This document shows, one piece after another, positions 30,766-44,252 of a stretch of DNA of 64,000 nt. Position numbers and translations under genes: made by a program. This stretch comes from Galeopsis tetrahit (taxonomy: Eukaryota > Streptophyta > Magnoliopsida > Lamiales > Lamiaceae), in contig OY776123.1 in NCBI GenBank assembly GCA_963675135.1, positions 6,388,501 to 6,452,500 on the forward strand, given 5' to 3'. Position 1 is the stretch's first letter. Every line of letters begins with the position of its first letter. Under the pieces are notes generated by a model, which did not search any database, had not been told where the DNA came from, and saw only the letters and a list, made by a program, of their open reading frames with translations.

Positions 30766-32069
30766 GAATGTATCACCAGCACTGGGATTACTGGAGTATA
30801 ATACTGGTTGGAAGGCTATACAACAACAATAATTTTCCTTGCAAATCTAGGCACCAGGTGATGCATTATCATAAACAATATATTTCCAGAGAAATTGTGT
30901 TTCTGTAGGTGATGTAGGCATGAGATTATAAGCAGTGGTATTGATGGAACATTTGTGCGTAGTCATATAATGGATCTATTTTATTCTATTTCACAAATAG
31001 AATATAATTTTATATTTAATGTGACCAGATTTTCATGTGACAAGCTTTTGTGTGATGTTATTTAGCAAGAAGAATCCTGCATCATTAAAAGCACAAAAAA
31101 TTCTAATAAAGGTTTGTGATTATTTTTGATAGAATCATTAAAAAAAAGAGCAACTCCTTATCTTGCAGCAATTAACATCAAAATTGTTGTTTTGCCTTTT
31201 ACGCTGTCTGAAGGATTAAGAAAAACTCCAGCTTGACCTCTGTGGAGATTGCTGGTATTCCAGTGGTATGCTCTTAAACTCTTTAATCATGAGACATTTT
31301 TATGCTATTGGTATGTTGAGCAACCTTGGTATTGTTGTTTTATTTTATTGAACTTTTACATTTTGACTTTTCTAGTTGTTTTTATTCACTTTTAGAGGAA
31401 AAATATTTATTAGTTACCTTTCTTGATTTGACATGCTTAACTGTCTTATCATTATCTTAGATAATATGATCATTCACTTCATTCAGTGAATTTGAATAAA
31501 GGTTTTGTCACTTCTTCTCTACAGACAAACAACATTCTTTATTTTTTCTGGACTAAAATCCTCCATGTATGGTTATATGATATTTCTTTTTGTAAGTTTC
31601 TTTTGATAATATATATATATTTTTTTTTTTTTCGAGTATTAATAATCTTCTCTTTCGTTCATTATTATAGGTTCAAGTGGAAGATGCTTGATAAAGATGG
31701 CAAAATGGATTTTGCCTTGCATAGTTTAGGAGCAATTTATCTTTGAACCGAAAATTTTGAATTTGTTATATTAGACTTTATAGTTATGTGGTTGATAATA
31801 GGTCGAGTTAGGATGTTTTCAACTATGGTTGTTTTTGTTTTACAAGTGTGATGACATTTTATTATTATATCTTTGGTTGTTTCTATTGTAGAAGTATGAT
31901 GAAATTTTATTATTTATGATATAAATTAATGTAAATATAGAGTTATTTTATATGCTTTAGCAGTTTAGCGGTATACCTTTAGCCTATATTGCTACTAATA
32001 CTATGTGACATTAAGGAAGTTAAATTAGTTATAAAACTTTTGTGAAGCGAGAGTGTGTTACTAAAACAC

Positions 32070-32400
32070 AACGTCGTGATGCAGGTAAGCGTCACCAAAT
32101 ATTGTTACCTTGATGCATAAAAACGTTATTAAATGTGGTGGTTAAGTTAGTTGGAAAATTTTCGTGACGTGAGAAAGCATCACTAAAGCACACCGTCGTG
32201 ACACCGATTTGCGTCACCAAATAGCGTTATTGTGACGCATAAAAGCATCATAATGTCTATCTACAATGATGCTTTTCAAGCGTCACGATAACACCCTAAA
32301 GAAACGCCAAATCAGGTGACGCCTACCCAAAGCGTCATTATAGCAAAAGCGTCACCAAATACTACCTTTAGTGACACTTTTGAGCGTCTCCACAACCCGT
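32070..32400. repeat. CACTA subterminal GCGTCAC repeats
   Basis: About a dozen GCGTCAC, GTGACGC and close variants, many followed by CAAAT, lie within the last 340 bp of the element, in both orientations. In characterised CACTA elements such arrays bind the transposase accessory protein. Confidence 0.75.
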
Positions 32401-32413
32401 TTTTGTAGTAGTG

Positions 32414-32937
32414 TTTTTAGCAAATTACCCCTTGTCGGAATCCTATCTTGGAGCACACGCCATCCCGTAGCAGCCAATTTGATCGATGCCAGTCTGCTCC
32501 ATACCAAGGTGAAAACTTTAGCCGCTGCGTCACTGCTTGGAGCAGCCGGTCTCGTACGCGCTCCTTGTTGTATACGTTCCTTTGGATGACGCTTTCCATG
32601 ACCAGGTATCCTCTTTACTTTCGTGTACAGTGTACCTGTCAAGCAAACATACCAGCTGATCAAGCATAACCTTCTCATGATCAAATAAGACCCTACGCCA
32701 TCTCCACTTCCACTTCCCCTCCTCCCAAGACCCCATTGATCTCACCACCCCCTCTTTGTTAGAACACATTCTAAATAATCTAGAAAAACGGTTCATTAGC
32801 ACAGCTCCACCCGCCCAACTTCCTCTCCAAAAACTATGTTTCTCCCCATTACCTAATGACTGAACAATATTTTCCCAAAACCATCTAACCCCTGCCCTGT
32901 CCCGTTTCGAACAACATCCCTTCACCAACTATTAGAA
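32414..32937 (-). pseudogene. LINE fragment, 5' part (unit 2)
   Basis: Same as 2614-3137. Continues the fragment cut at 28375 on the other side of CACTA. Confidence 0.75.
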
Positions 32938-33469
32938 AAAGAGTCACACCTACTCAATTGCAGAGTGTTTGATCCAATTATATAATTAATAATAAAAAAA
33001 AAAACTTAAAAAATATATGAAATTAATTATTAAATAAAAAGAATTAATTTTTTTTTTAAATTGATTATATGTGTAAAATATTTCTATACTTTGCAACATT
33101 TTTTAGATGCTGAAACTTGAATTGACTTCTTTTCTTCTTCTCAAAATAACCAGGTAGTATATATTTTTTAATTTATGTTTTTTCAAAAGTTTAAAGATCA
33201 TTTATATATTAGACTTTGAGTTATACTCGACTCGATTACATTAACAATTGAAAAAGTGGACTCGACTCGTAAATGAATCTATTGAACCTATCAAGTCGAG
33301 TCTAATGAATTTTAAAAAAATTATAGATATTAAGTCTAAAAGTCAAACTCGAAACAACTCGTTAGTATTAATATAAAAAATTAAATTCAAATTTTAACGA
33401 GTCGAGTTAAAGCTCGACCTGCTTGTCTCTTAAAACAGCAGTACTAGTGACATTGAGTAGCATGCCGCC

Positions 33470-34476
33470 GTTTGACTATTTACACCTCCATTTTGGAGAG
33501 ATGCACTCCCCCGATTAATGCACCCCCAAAATTTGTCAAGATAGATGCACTTTTCAAATTGTTCTAAATACTCGTTTCTCTCTTTTATCTATAAAATACA
33601 CATTTACTACACACACTCTCCCCAAACCCTATTTCCTCTCCATCATTTTCCACTCTCTCCCTTACCGCCGCCGTCGCACACCACCACTTGCCGTCAGCCG
33701 CCCCTTATCGCCGCGGCCCCCTTCGCCAGCAGCTGCCCCTCCCCTTTCTCTCGAGTTCACCGGTGAGACGCCTCCCCTCCCCCTCCCTCGATTAACCTGC
33801 CTCCCCCTCCCTCTCCGCGACGGCCTCCCCTTCCCCTCCTGCTTTTTTTTTGTTCATCTGCGACGGCCTCCCTCCGCCGCCGCCCAAACGACCTCGCCGT
33901 TGCCGCCTCCTGTTGCCAGGATGCCGGCCACCCCCACTCCAAGTACGTTCATCAGCCGCCGCGCTTGGTAAAGCTCGTCGTCCCCTGCCATTTTTTAAGG
34001 GTTTTCTGCAGAAACTCTTAATTATTTTTTTTAATATTTTCGACAATGTAATGTCGACCACATACACTCTCGTCGAGTCGTCGACAGCAATTTGTAGACG
34101 AAATTGTATGTGGTCGACATTACAGTGACGATTTATTTTTTTTAATTTTTTCGACCTTTGTAGGTCGACCATATACATTCTCGTCGACAACAATTTATCG
34201 ACGAGAGTGTATATGGTCGACACTGATTTGTCGAAAAAAAAGAAGAGAAATTTCAAGTTTTTTTCTGAAATTTCTGATTTTTTGTTTGATATTCGGTGGC
34301 GGCGACGGTAGAAATTAGGTTTAGAGTTTAAAGGTGGAATAGGAGGTGCAGTTAGTAGTTAAAGTGTATTTAGTAGTGCAATATTACTCAAAAGGTATTT
34401 TGAAATGTTTGTCCTAATATTTTATTCATAAATTGATTGGAGGAGTGCATTTCTCCGGAGGTGTAAATAGTCAAAC
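33470..34476. mobile_element. Terminal-inverted-repeat element with two hairpins (unit 2, A)
   Basis: Copy of 3670-4676, including the hairpins at 34049-34122 and 34164-34221. Confidence 0.7.
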
Positions 34477-34497
34477 CCATCTTTATAGATAAGTAAA

Positions 34498-36157
34498 GGG
34501 CAAATTGGTGTGTAGTACAAATGGGGGCCCTTAAGAATCTAATGGTACAGGCCATTCATTTAGTGGCAGGTGATACAGTTTTATAGGGGCAAAAGACCAT
34601 TGTGCCCTTAAATTCATCAAACCCAAATTGGGTTTTGGTTTTGAAAGGGACAAAAAATATTTCAAAAGGTAATTGAACGTTCAATCAATCTGCAAATCTA
34701 TGACATCACTCCTCTTACTTCAACCTTTCAACTCCTCCCCTATTTTATTAAAAAATATTATTTTATTAAAAATATTGTATTCAGATTTCTTATTTTTTAA
34801 TTTACACAATTTTTAATTCAGAATTTTTTTTATAATTTTTATTAAGATTTTATTTTTTAAAATTTTAATTCAGAATTTTATTAGAGTATTTTTTTAATTC
34901 AATTTTCTTTTTTCAAATTTTTATTCAAAATTATTGAAAATAAATTTTATTAGAGTATTTTCTTTATTCAAAATTATTTAAACTACTTTATTTATTTATA
35001 TTTTATTCAAATTAGTTTTACTTAGTTTTTATAATTCATATTTTATTTATTTATATTTTATTCTGATTTATTAGTTTTTCTAATTCACGCAAAAAAAAAA
35101 ATCAAATTTTACTTGAATTTTTTTTATTCATTTAAAAAAAAAAAAAGTCAGCTTTTTTATTTAATTTTTTAATTTATGTCGACATATATATTGAATATTG
35201 AACACTTAATTTATATCGACATATATATTGAATATTGAACACTTAATTTAATTTTTTAATTTATATCGACATATATATTGAATATTGAACACTTAATATC
35301 AACATTATATTGACATATATATTGAACACCGATATATATTGAATATAATAAAATATTGAATATCGACATATATATTGAACCCTTCCATTATATAGGTTAG
35401 TGTTCAATAAATATAATTAATGTTTAGTATACATCGGGATTTACATTGAGTAGCATTAATTTAAGTTTTATACAAATAAATTTGTAGGGGAGTTATTATA
35501 CTTAGAAGTTTTAATCAAGTTTTATTCCTTTTAATTTATGTCAAAAAATGATCAAGAAGAACACAAGCCTAGTTCACACGCCTTAGAGGAACACCATTGA
35601 TCGGGTAACGCCCTGCAGCATATGTTGAAAAAAAAAAAAAAAAAAAATATCACTTGCATTGGTTCACACGACAAAATGATCTAACCTATGAAGATTCTTC
35701 TACCAAGTAAATGCATATAAAAAATATAGTACATGTATTTCTCATGTCAAACCCCAAATGGTAATTGCAGAAATCCACTCCACAATGCAATAGGATATGT
35801 GAACACCTCACTGTCTATCCAATACATTTGGGACCCTTTGAACACCAGATCCAATTTACCAATGTGTTGCACACTCCCAATGCAAATTCCCACCAAGAAC
35901 AGACACAAAATTGGAAAGTACATAAACCCCCAATTTTTCATGACCACATAAAAAAAATTCTATAGCAACAAGAATCCAAACAAGAAAAGATCAACTCATA
36001 AAAGTGATTCCGGAATTTGGCTTTGGCCAAGAACAAGTTAATTTCTAACTCTCCACCTAAATTTTAATCTTGAAAGAATTTCAAGAAGTTAAAAATTTTG
36101 AAACTGCAAAACAGAATAAAAACAGGACATAGGAGACCCAATAAGCTCCTGAATTCA

Positions 36158-36192
<35 letters not shown>

Positions 36193-37075
36193 AATTCAAA
36201 ATATACGCATTCAATATGACTACGAGACAACAATTAAGCATTTTAACTTATTATTCTTGAAACAGAATCACAAGTAAAACAATGGATCTCAAACTATCGC
36301 ATCTCATCTCAGAATCCTAGGCTTGGGAAGAAATTCTAAGAAAATAAAAACTTATTTTCAGTAATAATCAGTGCAAAACAATAAGAAAAGCATTAGATCC
36401 AAATACAGAAACCCTTATTTATTCATATTAGCAGAAAAGTTTGGGTTTGTGGGAGGAAATTTGGAAAAGAGAGTAGAAACTCACTGAGTCAACTCAGTGT
36501 ATCAACACCCCCAGAAAACTCTAGATCTACGCCGCCATCACGCAAGCGGCGCAGATCGGAGAAGACGAGCCCCTTGACGGAGCATTCAGGCTCTGCAACG
36601 ACGGCGGAAGGCCCCCCCTCGACTGAGCATTCAAGCTTTGCAATGACTCACGTGGGCAGATCGGAGAAGACGAGCCCCTTGACGGAGCATTTAGGCTCTG
36701 CACCGGCGGCGTCTCGCTGATTTCTTCGCCGTCTCAAAATACCCAAACGGCCGCCATTTTCGACTCGACGAGCTGCGAAAACGTCTCGCTGCCTTCTTCG
36801 CCGTCTCAAGCCCCATTTCAGATCTTGTGTGTGTGTGTGTGTTTTTGTGAGAGAAAAGAGAGAGAAACAAATATTTGAAAATGGGAGAGAGAAAGAAAGA
36901 GAGAAGACGATATTAATTGTTTGAGAGGGTGGAGAGAGAAGAAGTGTAATCTTTGAATAGAAGAAGGGTAGGAAAGACATTTTACAAGACAATTTGTAGT
37001 GTTAGAGACTAAAAAAATGACTTGTACTTTCTACCTCTCAAGGGACAAAATATGTACCATGGAGTCAATAATCTC
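34498..37075. mobile_element. Mutator-like element 1 (unit 2)
   Basis: Copy of 4698-7275 with the same ATAAGTAAA duplication (34489-34497 and 37076-37084), minisatellite (35176-35380) and captured minus-strand fragments (35740-35960 and 36500-36992). Confidence 0.85.
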
Positions 37076-37134
37076 ATAAGTAAATCTGCAGTGGGCCCAA
37101 AACAAACAAAATAGGTGTTACTCTTTTTACGAAT

Positions 37135-38299
37135 GGGCGCGGTTATAGACACACACCAATGTATTGAGGACACCCACGCGATGAGAACACACACACTGAG
37201 ATAAGGACACCCACCTGAAAAATTCGAAAATACCCTTCTTCTTATTAAAACACTAAATCCTTTCATATCCCCTCCTTACTCTTAAAACTCAAAGGTACAC
37301 CCACACATTTCCTCACTCCCTCACCGCCGTCGCGCGCCTCCGCCTCGAAGAAGACGATCGACGCCGCGCCTATTCGCTGGAGAAGGGCGCAGCCCACGCG
37401 GCCTCTAGCACGGTGCCGCCGCCCGTTCGCGTCGGCTTGCGCACCCCCTCCGCCGCCGCCCGCCTGTTCGCACCGTGCTCCGTTCGTCCCCTCCGTTGCT
37501 CCGTCGCGTCCACCGACTCGCCCAGCCACGATCGCCTCCCTCTCCCGCCTCTTCGTCCAGCCGCGATCGCCTCGCCTCTTCGTACTCAGGCCGCCGCCTC
37601 CGCCGCTCGCTCGCTCGCGCGCACTCAGGCCGCCGCCTCCGCCGCCGTTCGCAAGGTAAGTTTAGGGTTTAGGTTTGTACAGATCTGTGTTTTATTTTTA
37701 GGTTTTTAGGATTTTATAGATCAAAAACAAAAAAAAAATCGATTTTTTTTGTGTTTTGTGTAATGTGTTAGTTTTTTTTGAAATTTTACAGATTTAAATG
37801 CATTTGTGTCATTGTTTAGAAAAAAAAGGGTTAAAAACTGAAAATGTTAAGGAATTTGTGTTTGTTCATTGATATTTTTCGAACAATTGGACGTTGTTCA
37901 TAAATTATTTTCGGACAATATGGATTTGTTTAGGATAAATTTTCGAACAATTTGATTTTATAGGCATAAAATTTTCGAACACTTTTTTTTTTTTCCGAAC
38001 ACTGTTGATTTGTTCTAAAAAAAATTCCTAACAACTGTGTTTTGTGTTTTTTCGGACAACGTTGAAAATCTTTTTTTCTAATTTAGTGTTTGTTAAGATA
38101 TTTTTTTTTTTTTTTTTTTTTTTGAAGATTTTGGTGATGGTGAATGATTCTTGTAAAATGAAATGGGTGGGTGTACTCATCCTCATATTTTTTTAAAAAA
38201 TTGTACAGAGGGGTATATAAGACATTTTATATGTCCTTGAGAATGAAAAATTTATCAGGTGGGTGTACTCAATAGGTTGGTGTGTGTATAACTGTGCCC
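37135..38299. mobile_element. Mutator-like element 2 (unit 2)
   Basis: Copy of 7335-8499 with the TTTACGAAT duplication (37126-37134 and 38300-38308) and the GC-rich exon-like tract at 37300-37656. Confidence 0.9.
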
Positions 38300-38885
38300 T
38301 TTACGAATTCTTGTCTGACACGGTAGCATGCTTCACTTTCAGCATTTCAACTGAAGTTCATTTAAAATATAATTGGATTTAAGTTTTATAAATTTATAAA
38401 TCATATACTAAATCATTTCTGTAATAATATATTAGTATTATTTTTATAGTTATCTTTTAAAATATTTCAGTGAGAATTAATGTATTATAGTTTAAAAAAT
38501 TCACGTGTATATATATATATATATATATATATAGTATATAGACATAATGTTATTAAATTCTTAAATGTTTTGATAACTCATTTAATAAATTAATTAAATG
38601 TCGAAAAAGGGAAGGAAATATAAAAACTTAGTAACATTCAAAAAAAAAAAATATAAATAATAAAGAAGTTGATGGTAATGTAATATGCTTCAATAAATAA
38701 ATTAATTAAATGTTGAGGGAATGAAATATAAAAATTCATCAACATTCAAAAGAAATATAAATAATAAAAAAGTTGATGGTAATATAATATGCTTACGTAA
38801 AAGTTGATATTGTTCATATGTTCCTTGCGTACTTGCATCATAAAGTTTAATGGCGTTAGTTTATGTGATTCTGATGAACTCTATA
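38300..38885. other. AT-rich upstream region of peroxidase A (unit 2)
   Basis: Copy of 8500-9085: CACGTG at 38502-38507, TA tract, and the 110-bp tandem duplication at 38584-38795. No gene. Confidence 0.55.
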
Positions 38886-39009
38886 CAGGGCAGACCAATG
38901 ATTAATTAGTGAGAGGACCGATAAAAAAAAGGGAGAAAATTAAAGAGAAGATCGAGTCCAATTAAAAGTTAGTAAAATCAAACCAAAAAAATATATACAA
39001 GATGTATAC

Positions 39010-39043
<34 letters not shown>

Positions 39044-39368
39044 TTGAAGTCTCAGTATTAGTCTAAAAATCGATTAATTCGATGGAACAATTTCACTGTT
39101 CACTAGTGAAGCTTCAATTAAAATATATTAGAGCAAAATTTGGTATGAACGTCCCTTATAAAAAAATTATTAAATATATATATATAATAAATCATGTTAT
39201 TTGGAATTGGATGGACTTTGAATTTATCATCTTCATACCTATACTAATATATGATATATAGATGCAATTTTTAAAAGGAAATGTTAATGTGCATATATAA
39301 TACTCTAGTTAATTGAAAAATATTGAGGGGGCAAAGGCCACCCCACAATAAACGTGAGTTCGCCCCTG
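38886..39368. mobile_element. hAT-type element upstream of peroxidase A (unit 2)
   Basis: Copy of 9086-9568, with the same single mismatch in the right target duplication. Confidence 0.85.
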
Positions 39369-39679
39369 ACTCTATGCCATTTTCGACTGATATACTTTTT
39401 ATTCGTCCCACTTAATTAATTAATTAATGTTAATGCATAATATCCTCTTATAATAGTTGACCTAATGTAGAAATAATCTTGATAATTATAATCAATTAAT
39501 TAATCTTCCGTAGCATTTCTTATTTGGAAATTAAGCAACAATCACATGGTTAACTTGTGTTTTGGTTATTAATATATAATCAAAATAAAATTATACTCCT
39601 ACCATATATTAATTTCATGCCATTATTCCTCCTTTAATTTATTGCCCAAAATTATTAGTATTAAGAGAAAATGGCTCAT

Positions 39680-39686
39680 TATATAA
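39680..39686 (+). promoter_or_regulatory. TATA box of peroxidase A (unit 2)
   Basis: TATATAA about 100 bp before the ATG at 39783. A W-box TTGACC lies at 39457-39462. Confidence 0.65.
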
Positions 39687-39782
39687 GTGGAATGGGGTTT
39701 GGCTTTTTTAAAATTCATTACAACACCGATCACTTTATTTCAAAGTAAAATTAGTCGAGGTTTTAACATCATCCGTACTACT

Positions 39783-41132
39783 ATGGATGTAAGCATATTG
39801 CTGTTAGCAATAGTACTTGTCATTTTCACATTCAAAGTTGAAGGAGATGTAAATGGTCTTTCCGTTGACTATTACCAAAAAACATGTCCACAAGTTGACA
39901 AACTCGTTAGAGATGAAATCACTTCATTCTCCAAAGCCGATCCCAACATTCCTGCACACGTCCTACGCCTCGTCTTTCACGATTGCCAAGTTGGGGTATA
40001 TATATCCATTTTTACGTTTTCAGAAATATTGCTTGTTTATGAATAAATTAAACAGATAAATATGTGTGTAAAACACATTTTATGTGGACGGAATTTATTC
40101 AATTAATTTGATTATGACATTAATGTTGGTACATGCATATATTAATTAATTTGTAAGTATTTCCAATATCCTATATATATAGGGTTGTGATGCATCGGTC
40201 CTTTTGGACGACAAAGATGGGAAAGGTGAAATGAGTTCACCAAAGAGCTTCGGAGTCGTCAAGAGAGAGTTGATAAATCAAATTAAATCAAAGATTGATC
40301 AAGTTTGCCCCCAACAAGTTTCGTGTGCTGACATTTTAGTGTTAGCGGCTAGAGATGCCATCGCCTTTGCCCGTGGTCCCGACATTGTCGTGCCGTTAGG
40401 GCGCAAGGATTCGAGAATCGCGCGTACCAAGGCAGAAGCCGACGTCGGACTTCCTAGAAACAATGTCAATCTTACTAAAGCCACACAAGTTTTTTCTACA
40501 GAGAATGGAATCACCTTTGAAGAAACCATTGCTATTCTAGGTATATATATTTCACACCAATTTTGATTTTTCTTACCAATTTATGATAGATCATGTGTAC
40601 GTGTTAATTTCTTTTTATAGTGTCGAATCACCTACTGTACGTACGGAGATGCACATATGACCCTACTATACGTACAGGAGGTATATATAGCAAATTGGCC
40701 TAACTATATATTTATTATAATTTGCGCGCAGGTGCTCACACACTTGGAGTGACACATTGTGATGGAATCAAGGAACGATTGTACATTGATAACACAACCT
40801 TACCACCTGGAAATGAAGCTGAGTTTGTAGAGCAATTAAAACAAAATTGTCCCAAGGAAAAATTAGACCAACCTAGGACATTTAATCTTGATCCAACTCC
40901 CACAATTTTTGATAACCAATATTATGTAAATTCACTTAGGGGACAAGGATTAATTTCATTTGATGCAGAAATAGCCAGAGATCCTCGAAGTGTCAACATT
41001 GTTAAGAAATTCGCAACGGACCAACAAGCTTTCTTTACCACATTTTCCTCGGCCTTCGTCAAACTTACTACCTTAGGAGTTCTTACAGGAGATAAAGGAG
41101 TCGTGAGGAAGAATTGCAATGTGTTGGCCTAG
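39783..41132 (+). CDS. Class III peroxidase, PRX29-like, intact copy (unit 2, A)
   Basis: Exons 39783-39995, 40183-40540 and 40732-41132. The encoded 323-residue protein is the same as that of the gene at 9983-11332: signal peptide, distal Arg62/His66, proximal His193 and eight cysteines all kept. Promoter, introns and 3' region also match, so both genes should be expressed alike and add to dosage. The flanking insertions (Mutator-like 1 and 2, hAT) are the same, so this is a duplicate from the array amplification and not an independent family member. Confidence 0.93.
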
Positions 41133-42416
41133 CTAGCTGATCAATCTGCAACAATTTATGCGATCTTTTTGTTTTGTTTAATTTGATATATGTGTTTGTT
41201 GGAGTTTAATTTGTACACAATGGATGATAATGTTATCTTCATGAATGTTACATCCAATACTATAAAAATTTCTTTTTGTTACGGATATCGAGACGCGAAA
41301 ATCGTCTTTTCAACTAATTTTAAGTGGTTGCAAAATGATATATGGTCGCAAGTATTTGCATGAATTCATTGCTGCAACACCTTGAATATAAGGCTTTGTA
41401 AGCGTCTCAATGAAATGTGCAAGTATTTATCACTCATAATATTTCTCCGATTCTCTCTATAGAATTCTCCTAGCGAATTCTTTTAGAGAATTCCAATCTG
41501 GATCACAAATTCGTAGATGAGGATTACGTGGATACCGTAGTAGAGGATCTCGCATACGAATCACTGTAAGGATTATTTAACGCTTTAATTATCCTTCAAT
41601 TATGTTATACAGTCATATCAGGAATCTGTGTTGGTGAACAAAATTTTCAACTTCCGCTGCTGCGAGCATGGTGTTCGTACCACGAAAACCCAACAGTCTT
41701 ATCCTTTATAGTCCCAAGTGGAGGACTTTGAGCTCTGAGTAGTTCCAAACTACGTACTACGGTCTCCACAAGTGTTTATGAGCACTTGTATTCGTTACAG
41801 TGATGAACATTTAACTTAACTTCTAGAGGTTTATGGTAGAAGGTGGGTTTCGTGTATGAGGACTGGCAATGAGAATTTCCCTTACAATCTGATTTATCCT
41901 AATGCTAGGATTGGAAAATTCCCTCTAAGCTTTGGATATGTATATGACAATACTGACTTAGGATTGATGAGCTCATTCTCACTATTGATGAGGTGATGCT
42001 TGTTGAATCTTCATGAATGAGTTCTTGAGCTCTTCTGATTTCTCGAAACTTTATGAACTTTGGTTCGACCTTTTCATCTCATCACTCACGTGTGAGTTAT
42101 GATAATGATCTCATATTTATAGTGTAAGATTTGAATGTTACCATTGTAACACAATCAAATCTTCCACTATTCAGGAATCACAATCTCCTTAATTGTAGCT
42201 ATTGATTATTACCGCTGGCTAGTAATAATCAATACCTCGTTGACTTTCCTTTCTTGAGCTTCTTGCCTTTATCAGAATGTTGAGTGTCCGTTGTTGCTTT
42301 TCTATTGGTCCACATCAACTCTAATTGATCTTCCTTATATTATGTGAAAGTTTGTTACGACCACACGTGATTTTGGACGCTTTATGTTGTAGTAGTTAAT
42401 TATGCTTTAAATAGTA
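41133..42416. other. Downstream region of peroxidase A (unit 2), no gene
   Basis: Copy of 11333-12616, with the 12-bp inverted repeat at 42201-42233. No gene seen. Confidence 0.5.
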
Positions 42417-44050
42417 CTCCCTCCGTCCCAAAGGAATTTGCACATTTAGGATGACACACAATTTAAGAAATGTGTAAAAAAATGTGTAATGAGTGATGTT
42501 TTGAGGGGTAGTTTTGTAAACTTTTATTAATATAGTAAAGTAAAAGGTTGATTGAGTGTGGAAAAGTAATGACATATAAATAAATAAAGGGTAAAATGCA
42601 AGTTTGGTCCCAAGAGAATTTTTCTAAAACAATTTTGGTCTCACGTTCTTTTTGGATCCCATTTTTTGCAAAAATGGTCCCAACCGTTAAATACTTAACG
42701 GCTTTCGTTAAGTGATATTGCAAAAATGGTCCCAAAACAAAAACTGAGAAAAAAGACACATTGCTGATTTTTTCAAATTAAATTATAATTTGTGTAAATT
42801 TGAAAAAACATATAGATAATAATTCAAATTTAAAAATTAAGAAAAATTTATAGAAAGCCTACAACATTTAAAAAGAAAAAAAAAATAAAAGTTTCAAACC
42901 AATTAATATTTTACGTAAAATCTGTCAAATTAAAAAATTTGAATAATTAAAATTTGACGATATTATTTTTTTTATTTATAAAATCATAAAAATTTATCAT
43001 ATAGATTCTTAAAAAATACTATCAGATATAGTTTTTAAAATGTAAATTTTGAAGAAATTCAAATTACAAATTCCATCAAAATTTTAAACTTAAAGATACT
43101 AAAAAAATGTATACATATATCTAGCTATCATTAACCAGGCTCTTCACTCCGTCATTGACAGAAAATCGAAAGTCAATCTTCCAAAAAATCATTTTACATG
43201 TTAATTCCTCTCAAACAAAATAATCATCCCTTCAAAATCAAGTCATTAGATTTGATTTTAAAATTTTTGAGAATATATCTCAAAATTATAAAATTTGATT
43301 CAAGTAATACCACACCCCGAACCCATGGTGATCAGCGGCACAGACCACCAGTCCCAAGAAAAGAATAATTGAGATAGCTAGAGAGAAAAAATAAAAAACG
43401 ATTTGACATGCAATTTTAGTGAATGTGGGTTGTCTGCTTCGATTTTGGGTTTTAAGTGAGGGTTTACGATTTGAGGAATTTAAGTAAGGGTTTGCGATTT
43501 GGAAATGCGTAATGAGTGTTTCGGCTTCAATTTTTCCTGAATTTTCAAGTTGGATTCGTGTGGTTTTATTTGGGGTTGGGGGAGATTTTTTATGGCTTTT
43601 TTAGAATTAGATGTGATTTTGGAGTATTTGATTGAAACCGAGCATTTTGAGATTTTATTTTAGAAGGTAAAATCTCGTAGGACCTTTTTCGAACAAAATT
43701 GGACCATTTTCGTGAGCACGAATCTCTTGAGAGACCAAATCTGCATTTTCCTGATCTCTTGGGACCAAATCTGCATTTTTTCGTTTTTGAACTTAACGGC
43801 GTGTGTGGCTCACGCTCACAATTCCGTTAGTTTTTGACGAAAAAATCTCGCGGGACCTTTTTTGCTCAAAATGGGACCATTAATTTTCGTGAGCAGTAAT
43901 TCTCTTGGAACCATATTTGCATTTTACCCAATAAATAAATAAGAGTATATTTTGAGGGTGAGTGTTATGAAGATATTTTCTTTTATGAAGTGTGCAAATT
44001 GGTATGGAATATTCATATATGAAAAATGTGCAAATTCACAGAGGAAGTAG
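42417..44050. mobile_element. Stowaway-type element (unit 2, A)
   Basis: Copy of 12617-14250, TA-flanked, CTCCCTCCGTCCC end at 42417. Confidence 0.85.
42589..43929. mobile_element. Nested Mutator-like element (unit 2, A)
   Basis: Copy of 12789-14129. Confidence 0.75.
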
Positions 44051-44252
44051 TATGCAAATTGCGTGTGATATTCTAAAAATTTGTGAAAGAAAAATAGACA
44101 TAAAAATGGACATAGCGGGTGTAACAAAGGCAAGTTTTTTTTTTTTTTTTTGAGGAAACAAAGGCAAGTTTTTATAAAAGACAGAGAAAAAATAAAAGTA
44201 GCAAATCTGATCATTACATTACGTAAGTAGTACATAAATTCAGTACATATAA

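Larger units (their letters stand above)
28376..32413. mobile_element. CACTA element, complete, non-autonomous (4,038 bp)
   Basis: The left end CACTACTAAAAAATAC and the right end, read as complement CACTACTACAAAAAC, are CACTA inverted ends. TTT is duplicated (28373-28375 and 32414-32416). The uninterrupted LINE at 15000 supplies the empty site, with one TTT fewer. Subterminal GCGTCAC/GTGACGC motifs occur near both ends, more densely on the right. The interior has exon-like fragments and no transposase. It spans the unit boundary used here. Confidence 0.93.
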
